DNA from: Clostridium_AI sp964409685
Lineage (GTDB): Bacteria > Bacillota > Clostridia > Lachnospirales > Lachnospiraceae
DNA: 64,000 nucleotides
NCBI GenBank assembly: GCA_964409685.1
Contig: CAYPEJ010000017.1
Coordinates: 29,443 to 93,442 of the forward strand
Reading direction: 5' to 3'
Below the pieces are notes generated by a model that worked only from the letters and a program-made list of their open reading frames with translations, did not search any database and was not told the origin of the DNA. Position numbers and translations under genes: made by a program. Positions 14,289 through 22,860 of this stretch are shown here, one piece after another (the first letter of the stretch is position 1; every line of letters starts with the position of its first letter).

Positions 14289-15898
14289 TAGTACATGTTT
14301 GGCATACCTGAACCAGTGTCCTTTTCCGGAACATTAACGACAACTGCTTCAGAAGTAATCATCGTACCTGCTACAGAGACCGCATTCTTGAGTGCAAGTC
14401 TGACTACCTTGGTTGGATCAATAACACCTGCATCATACATGTTAGTCCAACCTGCTGTAGGAGAATAAGACTCCCAGACTGGTTTAGTAAGAGACTTTTC
14501 GATCAGACTATCAATCTTCTCTTCTCCAGCATTTGCAAGAATCTGACGGAAAGGTTCACTACAGGCTCTCTGCACAATTTCAAAGCCCTTTTGGAAGCTG
14601 TCGGATCCCTGTGGTGCCTTGAGATTCTCACCGGCTACCAAAAGTGCTCTACCGCCTCCGGGACACACACCCTCTTCGAGAGCCGCACGGGTTGCGTGAA
14701 GAGCATCATCTACTCGATCCTTACGTTCCTTCATCTCGAGCTCAGTGTGTCCTCCGACATACATGACAGCAACACCACCGGCAAGACGTGCAAGCCTGAC
14801 CTGGAGCTGCTCCTTGTCATAAACTGAGTTCGTGTTCTTCATGAGATTCTCGACCTCTGAAATTCGAGTACTAACAGCTGCCTCATCGCCGGTAGCGCCG
14901 ATAATGGTGGTCTTGTCTCGATCCACGGTGATCTTCTTGGCTGTTCCGAGCCAGTCAACATCAAACTTCTCGAGATTCATTCCCTTCTCAGGAGTAACCA
15001 CTGTTCCACCCGTAAGAATAGCAATATCCTCAAGAGCATCCTTTCTCTTGTCACCAAACTCTGGAGCTTTTACGGCACAAACCTTGAGTCCGGCACGTAC
15101 CTTGTTGAGAACCAACATTGACAAAAGTTCACCCTCGATATCTTCTGCAATAATGAGAAGTGACTTCGTTGAGGAAGCAACTGCATTGAGAACTGGTAGG
15201 AGCTCCTTAGCCGTGGTAAGCTTCTTGTTGACAATCAGGATGAGTGCGTCCTCAAGAACAGCTGTCATGGTGTCATTGTCTGTCACAAAGTAGGGAGACT
15301 TGTAACCACGATCAAACTGAATACCTTCCACAATGTCGAGATAGGTTTCACCGGACTTGGACTCCTCAAGAGTAACTGCACCCTCGAGACCTACCTTGTC
15401 GAGTGCCTTGGACACGAGTGTTCCCACCTCTGTGTCACCGTTTGCTGAAATTGTAGCAATCTGCTTGAGCTGCTCAATTCCCTGGATTGGCTTTGATATG
15501 TTCTTCTGAACATGTTCAACAACCTGATCAACAGCTGCATCCATGCCCTTGCGAACCTCGACACTGTTGTAGTTTGCCGGAAGTTTGCTTGCTTCCGTAA
15601 ACACAGCCCTTGCAAGAACGGTAGCTGTGGTAGTTCCGTCACCTGCCTCGGTAGCTGTCTTGATCGAAGCCTGTTTCAGCATCTGAGCTCCCGCATTCTC
15701 GACCGGATCATCTATCTTCACGGACTTGGCAACGGTAACTCCATCCTTGGTAGCAACTGGGTTGCCGGGTTCCAGGTCAAGAATCACGTTGTGACCCGAG
15801 GGACCAAGAGTAGAAGCTACCACATTTGCAAGCTTGTCTACACCGGCCAGAAGCTTCTCTCGAGCCTCTTTCTTGTACAAAATTTCTTGTTTCATCAT
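14288..15898 (-). CDS. groEL: Chaperonin GroEL
   Basis: 536 residues of a GroEL/Hsp60 subunit, which with GroES folds proteins in an ATP-driven cage. Clear features: ASTLGPSGHNVI near residue 28, ATKDGVTVAKS near 48, TEAGDGTTTATVLAR near 83 (ATP-binding DGTTT), and the apical FDRGYKSPYFVT near 195. The C-terminus TGSGMPNMY is a short Gly/Met tail, like bacterial GGM repeats. Length is close to the usual 540-548. Two ATGs at the start (15895 and 15898) are both possible. GroES lies directly upstream, 3 bases away, so the two form an operon. It probably folds phage structural proteins. Confidence 0.97.
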   Translation of the reverse strand: MMKQEILYKKEAREKLLAGVDKLANVVASTLGPSGHNVILDLEPGNPVATKDGVTVAKSVKIDDPVENAGAQMLKQASIKTATEAGDGTTTATVLARAVFTEASKLPANYNSVEVRKGMDAAVDQVVEHVQKNISKPIQGIEQLKQIATISANGDTEVGTLVSKALDKVGLEGAVTLEESKSGETYLDIVEGIQFDRGYKSPYFVTDNDTMTAVLEDALILIVNKKLTTAKELLPVLNAVASSTKSLLIIAEDIEGELLSMLVLNKVRAGLKVCAVKAPEFGDKRKDALEDIAILTGGTVVTPEKGMNLEKFDVDWLGTAKKITVDRDKTTIIGATGDEAAVSTRISEVENLMKNTNSVYDKEQLQVRLARLAGGVAVMYVGGHTELEMKERKDRVDDALHATRAALEEGVCPGGGRALLVAGENLKAPQGSDSFQKGFEIVQRACSEPFRQILANAGEEKIDSLIEKSLTKPVWESYSPTAGWTNMYDAGVIDPTKVVRLALKNAVSVAGTMITSEAVVVNVPEKDTGSGMPNMY

Positions 15899-15901
15899 AA
15901 C

Positions 15902-16207
15902 CTACTTATCCTCTACTACGTCTGCTGTTGCAATAATCTCCTTGTTGGCAATCACCCAGTACTCTTCATCCTCGATCTCAATTCTCTGAGCTCCGATCTT
16001 GGGAAGAATGACAATCTCACCCGGTTTCACGTTGACGTCAAGAAATACGCCAAACTCGTACTTTCCGGGACCAACAGCAACTACCTTGCCGATTCGGACC
16101 TTTTCTTCACCCAGGTCCGGAATAAGGATCTGTCCTCTGCGCTGCTCTCCAAGATCCAGAGGCTTGACGAGAACTCGATCATTAAGTGGTCTAAAGTTTG
16201 TAATCAT
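15902..16207 (-). CDS. groES: Co-chaperonin GroES
   Basis: 101 residues, the single-ring lid of the GroEL cage. It begins MITNFRPLNDRVLVKPLD, the standard GroES start, and has the mobile loop around GEQRRGQILIPDLG (residues 20-35), then KVVAVGPGKYEFG and VKPGEIVILPK (61-78). The C-terminus is EDEEYWVIANKEIIATADV. It is followed within 3 bases by groEL. AT-rich sequence before the ATG with AGGTTATGA could be the start signal. Confidence 0.95.
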   Translation of the reverse strand: MITNFRPLNDRVLVKPLDLGEQRRGQILIPDLGEEKVRIGKVVAVGPGKYEFGVFLDVNVKPGEIVILPKIGAQRIEIEDEEYWVIANKEIIATADVVEDK

Positions 16208-16260
16208 AACCTTTTTAATATTTTACTGTACAAAAATGTATACAAGATGTGTGAGGATGT

Positions 16261-17196
16261 CTAGCGAACCCAGCCCTGTGTTCTATAGTTCTCAAGATCT
16301 TCAGGGCGTATCCTCTTTCTCATTCCAGCTTTCTTCACGTAGATGGAACCTCTACTTGGCGACCGTTTTCCTTTCTTGGATTCTGAAAGACGCTTTCTGG
16401 CTTCCGGAGACATCTTTCTTCCCCGGGCAGCTCTAGACTTCTTCTGTCTGGATTCCTCAGACATGCCTCGCTTCCAGCCCTGTTCTAGGTAGAGGTCAAG
16501 CTCTCCGGGACTAATGTGCTTTTCCAGGACACCGTTCGTAACTGTAATTTCTCCAGTACGTCTTCCAGACTTCTTCTGATTTGTGCAGTCCAGGTGTCCC
16601 CGTTTCCAGCCCTGCTCCAGGTACTTCGGAAGATCTTTCTCAGGCACATACAGGCTCTGTCCCAGCTGTTCGTTCGAAACCTTGACTTTTCCGGAAGTGA
16701 AACCTGCTCTAGACTCGTGCATCTTTCGGTGCAGTTCAGAAATCTTTCTTCGGGTCTCCTCCGAAACTTCTCGATGCATGTGAGCCTCTCTCATGGAGTC
16801 TGACCACCCCACTTGCCAGCCATCCTCCAAAAACTTGTCTACCAGTTCGGGTAGTACTCGAGTCATTTCCTCACCTCTGTGAAGATAGACTGTTCCCTGC
16901 TGGCCACCTATACCTCCTAGACATATGTTGTAGCACATCGGATCAAGAAGTGTGTCCCTGGTCACGAGCTCGGCTTCACACAGGTAGGCCTCTTCCTCTG
17001 TGTCAAACTCAGCCAGCACGGTTTTTCGGAAATTTTCCGGGCCGTAGCGTTTGACGGCCCTTCTGATATTCTTGCCAGAGCCCAAGTAGGGATCATCTTC
17101 AGGATCACCGGAACAGCTTCTTTTGCCAATGTAGTACCTACCGTTGACCAGGTTGTCAACCCTGTAGCAGTAGTGTCTGGGTTTTGTACTAAACAT
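16261..17196 (-). CDS. GIY-YIG homing endonuclease with GW repeats
   Basis: 311 residues from the ATG at 17194-17196 (a longer frame would need TTG). The N-terminal GIY-YIG nuclease is YCYRVDNLVNGRYYIGKRS, with the YYIG block present and GIY degenerate; NICLGGIGGQQG closes the domain. Two NUMOD3-like DNA-binding motifs follow (SEETRRKISELHRKMH near 145 and SPEARKRLSESKKGK near 263). Four copies of a repeat of about 28 residues (pattern I-x-V...Y-L-x-x-G-W-x-x-G, e.g. LPKYLEQGWKRG) sit at about 102-130, 170-200, 217-244 and 284-311. It lies 2 bases after a paralogous gene. Probably a mobile element. Confidence 0.85.
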   Translation of the reverse strand: MFSTKPRHYCYRVDNLVNGRYYIGKRSCSGDPEDDPYLGSGKNIRRAVKRYGPENFRKTVLAEFDTEEEAYLCEAELVTRDTLLDPMCYNICLGGIGGQQGTVYLHRGEEMTRVLPELVDKFLEDGWQVGWSDSMREAHMHREVSEETRRKISELHRKMHESRAGFTSGKVKVSNEQLGQSLYVPEKDLPKYLEQGWKRGHLDCTNQKKSGRRTGEITVTNGVLEKHISPGELDLYLEQGWKRGMSEESRQKKSRAARGRKMSPEARKRLSESKKGKRSPSRGSIYVKKAGMRKRIRPEDLENYRTQGWVR

Positions 17197-17198
17197 AG

Positions 17199-18251
17199 CT
17201 ACCAACCTCTTCCACGTGTCCAACCCTGTGCCCTGTAGCTCTCGAGATCTTCTGGCTTGACGGCTTTTCGTTCTGAGCCCCTGGTGATCCGGATACGTCC
17301 CGAGGTGTCAGGAACCTGTCCAGCTAGTCTACCCTCGGACCACCCTTCCGTGAGATAGTGTTCCTTCTCGGCCGGCCAGACATGCTTGCACTGTGTTCCG
17401 TCATTGATCCAGATTCGACCCTTCTGAACTCTGCTAATACTTTCTCTCCGTTCTCGAGACTGCTTTCTGCCCCGGGTATGAGAATTTCCCGGTTGCCAAC
17501 CAGTTGCCTTGTACTGTTCCAGGTCTTCGGGCCTGATCCTGGCTAGTTCTTGTCCTCTGGATACCCAGATCATGCCTTTTTGAGATTCCGCAGAATGTCT
17601 CGTGTGCTCTTTCGAGTGTCCCCTGTACCAACCCCTCTTTTCCCAGTACTCGAGTTCCTCCGGTGTTCGGACAAACATGTCCTGAGTTCCGTCTGTCAGG
17701 TGTATTCTACACAGGTTCCTACGGGCTCTCGGAGACCTACCTATCTGCCAGCCTTTTGCAAGATAGTCTTCCAGTTCACTCCTGAAGATGTTCCGTTCCC
17801 GATCTCCCTTGTAGACACAGATTCGGCCCAGGAGCTTCTGCTTTGCGTCACTGGGTAGTCCCAGTTTCCAGCCCTGGTCGAGAAAAGACTGCACACTCTC
17901 GGGACTAATGTAGCGAAGTTCTCCCGACCTGGATATGCATCTCTTGCCCGACGTGTCAAAGTTGCCGTCGAAAGCTCCACCGGGCATCTTGTTGATACAG
18001 AACGGGTCCGTAGCCCACAGGTCTCCCACGAGTCTTCGTTCCTCCTGGAGACATTCCTCTCGATCTGCAAAAATTTTCAGGACCTCTTTGCGAAAACAAT
18101 CCTTGCCGTAGAGCTTCCTGAAGACTTCCAGTCCGTTGCCCGAACCGTAGTAGCCATCGAACTGTGGCTCCTTCTTGTAGATATTCCTGACACCGAAATA
18201 GTAGTACCTCGGGTCAGGAACTAGTGTGAGCCTGTATGTGTAGCATTTCAT
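17199..18251 (-). CDS. GIY-YIG homing endonuclease with six GW repeats
   Basis: 350 residues. The N-terminus shows a degenerate GIY-YIG fold: RYYYFGVRNI at 15-24, DGYYGSGNGL near 32 and KLYGKDCFRKEVLKIF near 46. Six GW repeats lie at about 103-131, 143-171, 182-211, 227-255, 279-307 and 319-347 (e.g. FLDQGWKLG, YLAKGWQIG, YLTEGWSEG). NUMOD3-like segments (TRHSAESQKG, RRESISRVQKG) come between. The repeats probably read DNA as modules. It lies 4 bases after DNA polymerase and just upstream of a close paralogue. Confidence 0.8.
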   Translation of the reverse strand: MKCYTYRLTLVPDPRYYYFGVRNIYKKEPQFDGYYGSGNGLEVFRKLYGKDCFRKEVLKIFADREECLQEERRLVGDLWATDPFCINKMPGGAFDGNFDTSGKRCISRSGELRYISPESVQSFLDQGWKLGLPSDAKQKLLGRICVYKGDRERNIFRSELEDYLAKGWQIGRSPRARRNLCRIHLTDGTQDMFVRTPEELEYWEKRGWYRGHSKEHTRHSAESQKGMIWVSRGQELARIRPEDLEQYKATGWQPGNSHTRGRKQSRERRESISRVQKGRIWINDGTQCKHVWPAEKEHYLTEGWSEGRLAGQVPDTSGRIRITRGSERKAVKPEDLESYRAQGWTRGRGW

Positions 18252-18255
18252 GGCA

Positions 18256-20655
18256 TCAGTGTCCCTCGTAGAGATTGTTTGCTATCTCGCAAGGTGCTGT
18301 CAGGTCTACTCCCGGAAGCTTCGTTGTTTCCGACATCAGCTTCTCCACCCACTCTCTCATGACTTCTGCTCCTGATTCTTCTACCTCAAAACACCACTGG
18401 TCATGAATCTGAGCTAGCGGCCAGAGCTTGATGCCCAGTTCTTTTGCTTTTCGCACAATAGCCAGTCCTGCTCTATTAACCGTGTCTGCTCCCAAACTCT
18501 GCAACTGGAAGTTCAGACAGTTGTTGCGACAGTTCTTGAAGTCCATGTAGACCTTCAGAACCTCTTTCTCAGCTTCTTCTTTAGGCATGCCGTCCAGCAT
18601 CAGTTGTCGAGCTAGTGCCATCCTGAACTTCCCGTCCATGATGTTGAGTCCGAAAGCATCGTAGATTTCCTTACCCCTCTTGAGATGCCTGATCCTACCT
18701 ACAAGATTGACTATCTTACCCTCCCGATACATTGTTGCTCTAGACCTGTCGTACCACCTCTTCAGGTCCGGAAATCCCTCGAAGTAGCCATCCACAAGCT
18801 TCTGTGCTTCTGCAGTCGAAACCTTGAGATTCTTACCTAGTGCATATGCAGTCATGCCGTAAGCCAGACCTAGGCTATAGGCTTTAGCACGTTGTCTAGC
18901 TACCGGATCTATTTTCTTGAGATAGACTGGTGACTTCTTGTCTGCGGAAACCCCGTTCGGAAACCTCTTCTTGTCTTGATCCAGCTTCTCGGTCTTGATA
19001 GCTACCGTACTATAGAAGTCGTACCCATGCCTGAAAATGTCTCTCAAACCTTCGTCACCCGAAACCGAAGCAAAGCAGTGTGGCTCTAGTGACTCGTAGT
19101 CGGCATCCAGGATCTTACACCCGGGACGTGCTATCAGGAACTGCCTGACCAGGTGATTGTAGTGCACCACTATCTCCACGTCCTGATCATCTTCCATCGG
19201 GTGAGGCAGCTGCTGTAGGTTTGACGCGTACCTACCCGACACCGTACCATTCTGCTTGAAGTAGCCGTAGTAGATTCCATCCTCGCTTTCGGTCAAGAAT
19301 CGTTCAATGTAGGTCGTGTAGATCTTCTGAAGTTTACGGTAGATCCTCAACTTCTCACACCAGGCATGTTTTTTGGACATTTCCCGGATCACAGCACCAT
19401 CAAAACTATCCTTACCTGTTTCCTCGTTTGTCTTGACAGGTTCTTCTCCATAGTAGTTCTTGTTGAAGAGCATGTCTGCAATCTGAGAAGCTGACTGCAC
19501 GTTAAAATAGTAGCCCTCGTTTTGATCTTTCCAGAGCTGAAGAGATATCTGCATTCTCTCCTTTTCCGGTACGAGTTCCGGATTCTTTGTTAACAAAAAC
19601 TCTCGCTGCCACTCATCCTCCGGAGGAAGATCTAGTGCTTTTAGAGACGCTGCTGAGATAGAATAACCTCTCGTTGTCTTGGGAAGTGGAATCGAGTGTC
19701 TCTCGATAAACATCCTACCCCAGGCTCCTCTCGGTGAACACGGAAAAGTCTTGAGTGCCTGATCCACAACCCATCTCTTGCCCGGTTCATCCTTCAGAAG
19801 TGTATTGATGACCTCGAGCTTGCACTCCTCCATGTCTCGCAAGATGTCAGCTTTTGTCTTTTCTAGAAGAGGTATGTCTACCATGATACCGCGATCTTCC
19901 ATCGGAACCGTCACCTCTCGGTAAACCGGCATGACCTCGTCCTCGTAGAAGAACTTGACAAGTCCGTCCTCCTCAAGCTTCTGGCTGTAGTAGTGAAAGA
20001 TCCTGAGTGTCAGGTCTGTATCAGCTGCTGCATACTTACCCAGAATTTCCGGATCGGCTTTATAGATCTCGTAATTTGCATGAGTTACACTTCCACCGTG
20101 TTCTTTAATAGACTGCCAGAGTTCCAGCTGTTCCTCGTTAGCTGCCTTTTCTACATCCAGGCCAATCTCGTTCTGAATAGCTATTGCAATCTTCTTGAGT
20201 CCGAATGTTTCAGCACCTCCTCGACCTACACCCTCTTCCTGTACAGTGTGTACCAGCATAATTCCTTCTGTCCAGAGAGACGGAAGAAGGTCTATTCCTA
20301 GATCGTGCTTTACGATTCGAGTATCGAAAGAACCGTTCCACATGATCAATTTTTTTCCACACAGTTTCCTGAGAAGCTTTTTAGCTATTTCGACGCAGCC
20401 GTGTCCTCCAATTTGATGCTCTCTTATGGAGTTCGTTTCGAAATCGTAGTAGAGAATAGGAAAATAGTAGCTTAATCCTACTTTTCCACATACCGAAAAA
20501 CCTATTACCTTGTCTTTACGAACATTAAGACCTGTTGTTTCTGTATCAAAGGCAATTGGATCTTCCACACAGCTCTCTATGTGGCTTATCAGTTCTACAA
20601 CATCTCCCTCTGTTCGTATTATTCTGTACTGCTTTTCAATTACATTCTCAAACAT
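18256..20655 (-). CDS. polA: Family A DNA polymerase (PolA type)
   Basis: 799 residues, a replicative-type polymerase with proofreading and no 5' nuclease domain. The exonuclease has FDTETTGL at 36-43, NGSFDTR at 107-113 and YAAADTD at 208-214. The polymerase palm has motif A DADYESLEPH (D517-H526; catalytic D519), motif B RQRAKAYSLGLAYG at 587-600 and motif C QIHDQWCFEV (D752). Motif C has HDQ instead of the usual HDE. LQQLPHP at 480-486 marks the motif 1 region. It is 48 bases before the next gene, after a weak terminator-like hairpin. Probably the main replicase of this phage; a second family A polymerase is at 31320. Confidence 0.93.
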   Translation of the reverse strand: MFENVIEKQYRIIRTEGDVVELISHIESCVEDPIAFDTETTGLNVRKDKVIGFSVCGKVGLSYYFPILYYDFETNSIREHQIGGHGCVEIAKKLLRKLCGKKLIMWNGSFDTRIVKHDLGIDLLPSLWTEGIMLVHTVQEEGVGRGGAETFGLKKIAIAIQNEIGLDVEKAANEEQLELWQSIKEHGGSVTHANYEIYKADPEILGKYAAADTDLTLRIFHYYSQKLEEDGLVKFFYEDEVMPVYREVTVPMEDRGIMVDIPLLEKTKADILRDMEECKLEVINTLLKDEPGKRWVVDQALKTFPCSPRGAWGRMFIERHSIPLPKTTRGYSISAASLKALDLPPEDEWQREFLLTKNPELVPEKERMQISLQLWKDQNEGYYFNVQSASQIADMLFNKNYYGEEPVKTNEETGKDSFDGAVIREMSKKHAWCEKLRIYRKLQKIYTTYIERFLTESEDGIYYGYFKQNGTVSGRYASNLQQLPHPMEDDQDVEIVVHYNHLVRQFLIARPGCKILDADYESLEPHCFASVSGDEGLRDIFRHGYDFYSTVAIKTEKLDQDKKRFPNGVSADKKSPVYLKKIDPVARQRAKAYSLGLAYGMTAYALGKNLKVSTAEAQKLVDGYFEGFPDLKRWYDRSRATMYREGKIVNLVGRIRHLKRGKEIYDAFGLNIMDGKFRMALARQLMLDGMPKEEAEKEVLKVYMDFKNCRNNCLNFQLQSLGADTVNRAGLAIVRKAKELGIKLWPLAQIHDQWCFEVEESGAEVMREWVEKLMSETTKLPGVDLTAPCEIANNLYEGH

Positions 20656-20672
20656 ACCTAAGTCTAACAGGA

Positions 20673-20705
20673 AAAGCTGAAGTTTCTCATCGATTCCTCA
20701 GCTTT
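20673..20705 (-). terminator. Weak terminator-like hairpin
   Basis: AAAGCTGA pairs with TCAGCTTT across a 17-base loop, on the minus strand followed by TCCTG. It lies between the GNAT gene (stop at 20728) and polA. The T run is short, so termination would be partial. Confidence 0.35.
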
Positions 20706-20727
20706 CTCTAACGTTTTTCTCTATTCT

Positions 20728-21207
20728 CTAACTTTCGACCTTCTTCTTTCGGCCCCGGGACTTCTTTTCCGGTTGCAACTTCTTCCGGAGCTTCTGCAAC
20801 TCCTCCTCCGAGAACTCTCCTCTTGTTGCTAACTGCTGATCCGGAAAATCTACTCTTCTGCCCAAAATCCGGAAACCTTCCCTCTCGTAGATCTTTTCTG
20901 CTCCGTCTGTAATATTGACCAGAAGCTTGTCTCGACCCTCTAGAGCGCAACTCTCGAGAACGTGGTGCAACAGTCGTGATCCTACCCTGTGTCTCCTATA
21001 ATCCTCACACACAAATAGTCCCCTGATCGTACAAGTTCTACCAAAGTCTTCCAGTAAAGCATAGCCTACCGGAATATTTTCAGAGTCTCGAACCGTGAAC
21101 ACAAATCCCTGCATGTCCCTGCTGTTCCAGAGTCTGCAGAGTTCCTGTGAAAAGGGATCCTCAATAGCCTGGACATCTTTCGGTATCCGGAGTGAACGTC
21201 TGATCAT
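20728..21207 (-). CDS. GNAT acetyltransferase
   Basis: 159 residues. The GNAT core is clear: PVGYALLEDFGRTCTIRGLFV near 46-66 (strand 4), then CEDYRRHRVGSRLLHHVLES (R-x-x-x-x-G-S-x-L), the acetyl-CoA pyrophosphate loop, then NITDGAEKIYEREGFRILGRR with the terminal Tyr. The C-terminal 40 residues are basic and low complexity. Substrate unknown. The start ATG overlaps the stop of the P-loop kinase (ATGA), and the amidoligase comes next upstream, a gene trio discussed as a finding. Confidence 0.85.
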   Translation of the reverse strand: MIRRSLRIPKDVQAIEDPFSQELCRLWNSRDMQGFVFTVRDSENIPVGYALLEDFGRTCTIRGLFVCEDYRRHRVGSRLLHHVLESCALEGRDKLLVNITDGAEKIYEREGFRILGRRVDFPDQQLATRGEFSEEELQKLRKKLQPEKKSRGRKKKVES

Positions 21208-21776
21208 TTCTTCCCGTCTTCAAGTCTCTTGACAGTGTCCAAGATCGTCGAAACCCTCTTCTTGACCGGACCAGTCAGTTCTACTGCTCTCACCTTGTTC
21301 CAGAGTAGCTGTTCCCTGATCTCAGAATCCACATCTTTTCGAAGATCTTCGTCCAGACTCCTGACTCCGTCATTCACGATCGGAAACTCTATTGGCAGGT
21401 AGAAGAACACGTCAATGTAGTTCCAGAGATCTGCACAACCTCTCTCGATCGAGTCTAGACATGTCGAAGTAAGTTGCCAGCGATTTGCAAAACACCTACT
21501 GTAGGCTATAAAGTCAAACACGCACCTGTCCATGACATAGATCTTGCTCGGATCCTTTGCGTTCATTTCTACAATCTCAGCCATCCGGTGCGTAACTCCA
21601 TCCAGGAGCTTGAGCTGAGCACTGTCGAGATTGTTCAGTCCGTCAACCTTTCGCTCCTCAGCCGTAATTGTTGATCTTGTACAGGAATCGAGACACACGA
21701 AATTCTCTTTTCCTCTAAAGTAGTCTACCAGTGTTGACTTACCACAACTGTGAGCTCCAGTAAATGCTATGATCAT
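21204..21776 (-). CDS. P-loop nucleotide/nucleoside kinase-like ATPase
   Basis: 190 residues. The Walker A loop is GAHSCGKST at residues 7-15, directly after a MIIAFT strand. YVMDRCVFDFIAYSRCF near 80-97 is the Walker B-type and DR(Y/F) block of the AAA_28/NadR-like kinase group. The C-terminal part is helical with basic residues. It could phosphorylate a nucleotide, sugar or ligand; it could also be an ATPase subunit. It is bounded by ATGA overlaps on both sides, to the GNAT and to the amidoligase. Confidence 0.78.
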   Translation of the reverse strand: MIIAFTGAHSCGKSTLVDYFRGKENFVCLDSCTRSTITAEERKVDGLNNLDSAQLKLLDGVTHRMAEIVEMNAKDPSKIYVMDRCVFDFIAYSRCFANRWQLTSTCLDSIERGCADLWNYIDVFFYLPIEFPIVNDGVRSLDEDLRKDVDSEIREQLLWNKVRAVELTGPVKKRVSTILDTVKRLEDGKK

Positions 21777-22819
21777 ATCCTATAGTAGTTGTCTATTGTT
21801 CCACGTCCGAAATCAGTCTTCACAAGATTAAGGATAAGTTCCATTCCCTGATCGAAAGCCGAGTTCTCAAGCTTATATTCTGAAGGTGAGACTGTTCCGG
21901 TGTAGTGTTTAAAACACCCACACCTTCCCTTGGTTGACCTCGTGTTCTGCCACCCGAGTGCAAGATCTTCATCGAAGTTCAGTTTAGGAAACTTGAACTC
22001 ACCCTCCGTGAGAATCTCTGCCACCGGTTTTCCGTCTACACCCTTGAGAGCTTCCTCCACATACCTTTTTGCAAAATATAGTGTCGAATAGATCTCAACA
22101 GGATTGACCGATGCTCTGAAGATTCTGAACTCAACCGTTTCACCCTTGGTAAGATTAAACAGGTTGAATGCTGTTCGGTGAGAACCGGTTGTAGGCACTC
22201 TCATGTCCGTGTCCCAAAACCAGTCGTCACAACTAACTCTTTCGAGAGCATTCAGAACTTCCGGTACGGTGCTGGCTTTCTCAATCAGTTCATACAGGTC
22301 CGGGTTGATTGACTTACCGTCTCCTACCAGGAGGTAGTCCTGAACCCATGTTACCAGCCCGGAGTTGCGAACTTCTTGAGCTTCTGCTTCATCGTAGCCG
22401 CAACATGCCCTGATCAGGTCTGCCTCGTTAACTCTCGTGTAGGCAAACAGATTCTTGATTGACTGAAGATCATCCTTGATACCGGCTATACCCACATGAA
22501 TGTGTCCGTGATTCGGACAAGCTACTGCAACTGTACTGAACCTGTTCATGATGTCCATGATTCGGTACATCTGTGACTCGATAGTGCTCGAAGGTTGAGT
22601 GTGAATCTCTCCTCCAACCGGACAGTCTAGACAGAGTGGATCTGTTCCGTGACCTTTCCACTTGCCTTTTGTATTCACAATATCTATCTCACTACCCATG
22701 TAGTAGCCAGCGATCTTGGGACCTTCCCAGCTTCCCACACTTTCCGGAATGTCTACCCTCCTGTCTGTGTCACTCCACTCTAGTTCACAACCGAACGTAA
22801 GTCTATTGCTATTTGTCAT
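21773..22819 (-). CDS. Putative amidoligase (GCS/GS-type fold)
   Basis: 348 residues. Motifs of the Amidoligase_2 family of ATP-dependent COOH-NH2 ligases: TFGCELEWSD at 8-17 (the strand with catalytic E), CPVGGEIHTQPS near 66 with the metal-binding acidic/His residues, PNHGHIHVGIAG near 102, and VEFRIFRASVNP near 238. The family joins an amine to a carboxylate through an acyl phosphate. In reported phage and bacterial clusters it often occurs with GNAT and kinase-type proteins, as here. The C-terminal 90 residues are of mixed fold. Natural substrate unknown; peptide or cell-wall modification, or polyamine ligation, are guesses. Confidence 0.75.
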   Translation of the reverse strand: MTNSNRLTFGCELEWSDTDRRVDIPESVGSWEGPKIAGYYMGSEIDIVNTKGKWKGHGTDPLCLDCPVGGEIHTQPSSTIESQMYRIMDIMNRFSTVAVACPNHGHIHVGIAGIKDDLQSIKNLFAYTRVNEADLIRACCGYDEAEAQEVRNSGLVTWVQDYLLVGDGKSINPDLYELIEKASTVPEVLNALERVSCDDWFWDTDMRVPTTGSHRTAFNLFNLTKGETVEFRIFRASVNPVEIYSTLYFAKRYVEEALKGVDGKPVAEILTEGEFKFPKLNFDEDLALGWQNTRSTKGRCGCFKHYTGTVSPSEYKLENSAFDQGMELILNLVKTDFGRGTIDNYYRI

Positions 22820-22860
22820 ATCTGTTACTATTTCCCAAGTCTATGAATTTTGACGCGGAA

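Noticed and set aside
15512..16264. Plus-strand frame of 250 codons opposite GroEL and GroES
   Set aside because: It lies fully antisense to two strongly recognised genes and has no known motif; Cys/Leu/Ser-rich composition fits a shadow frame.
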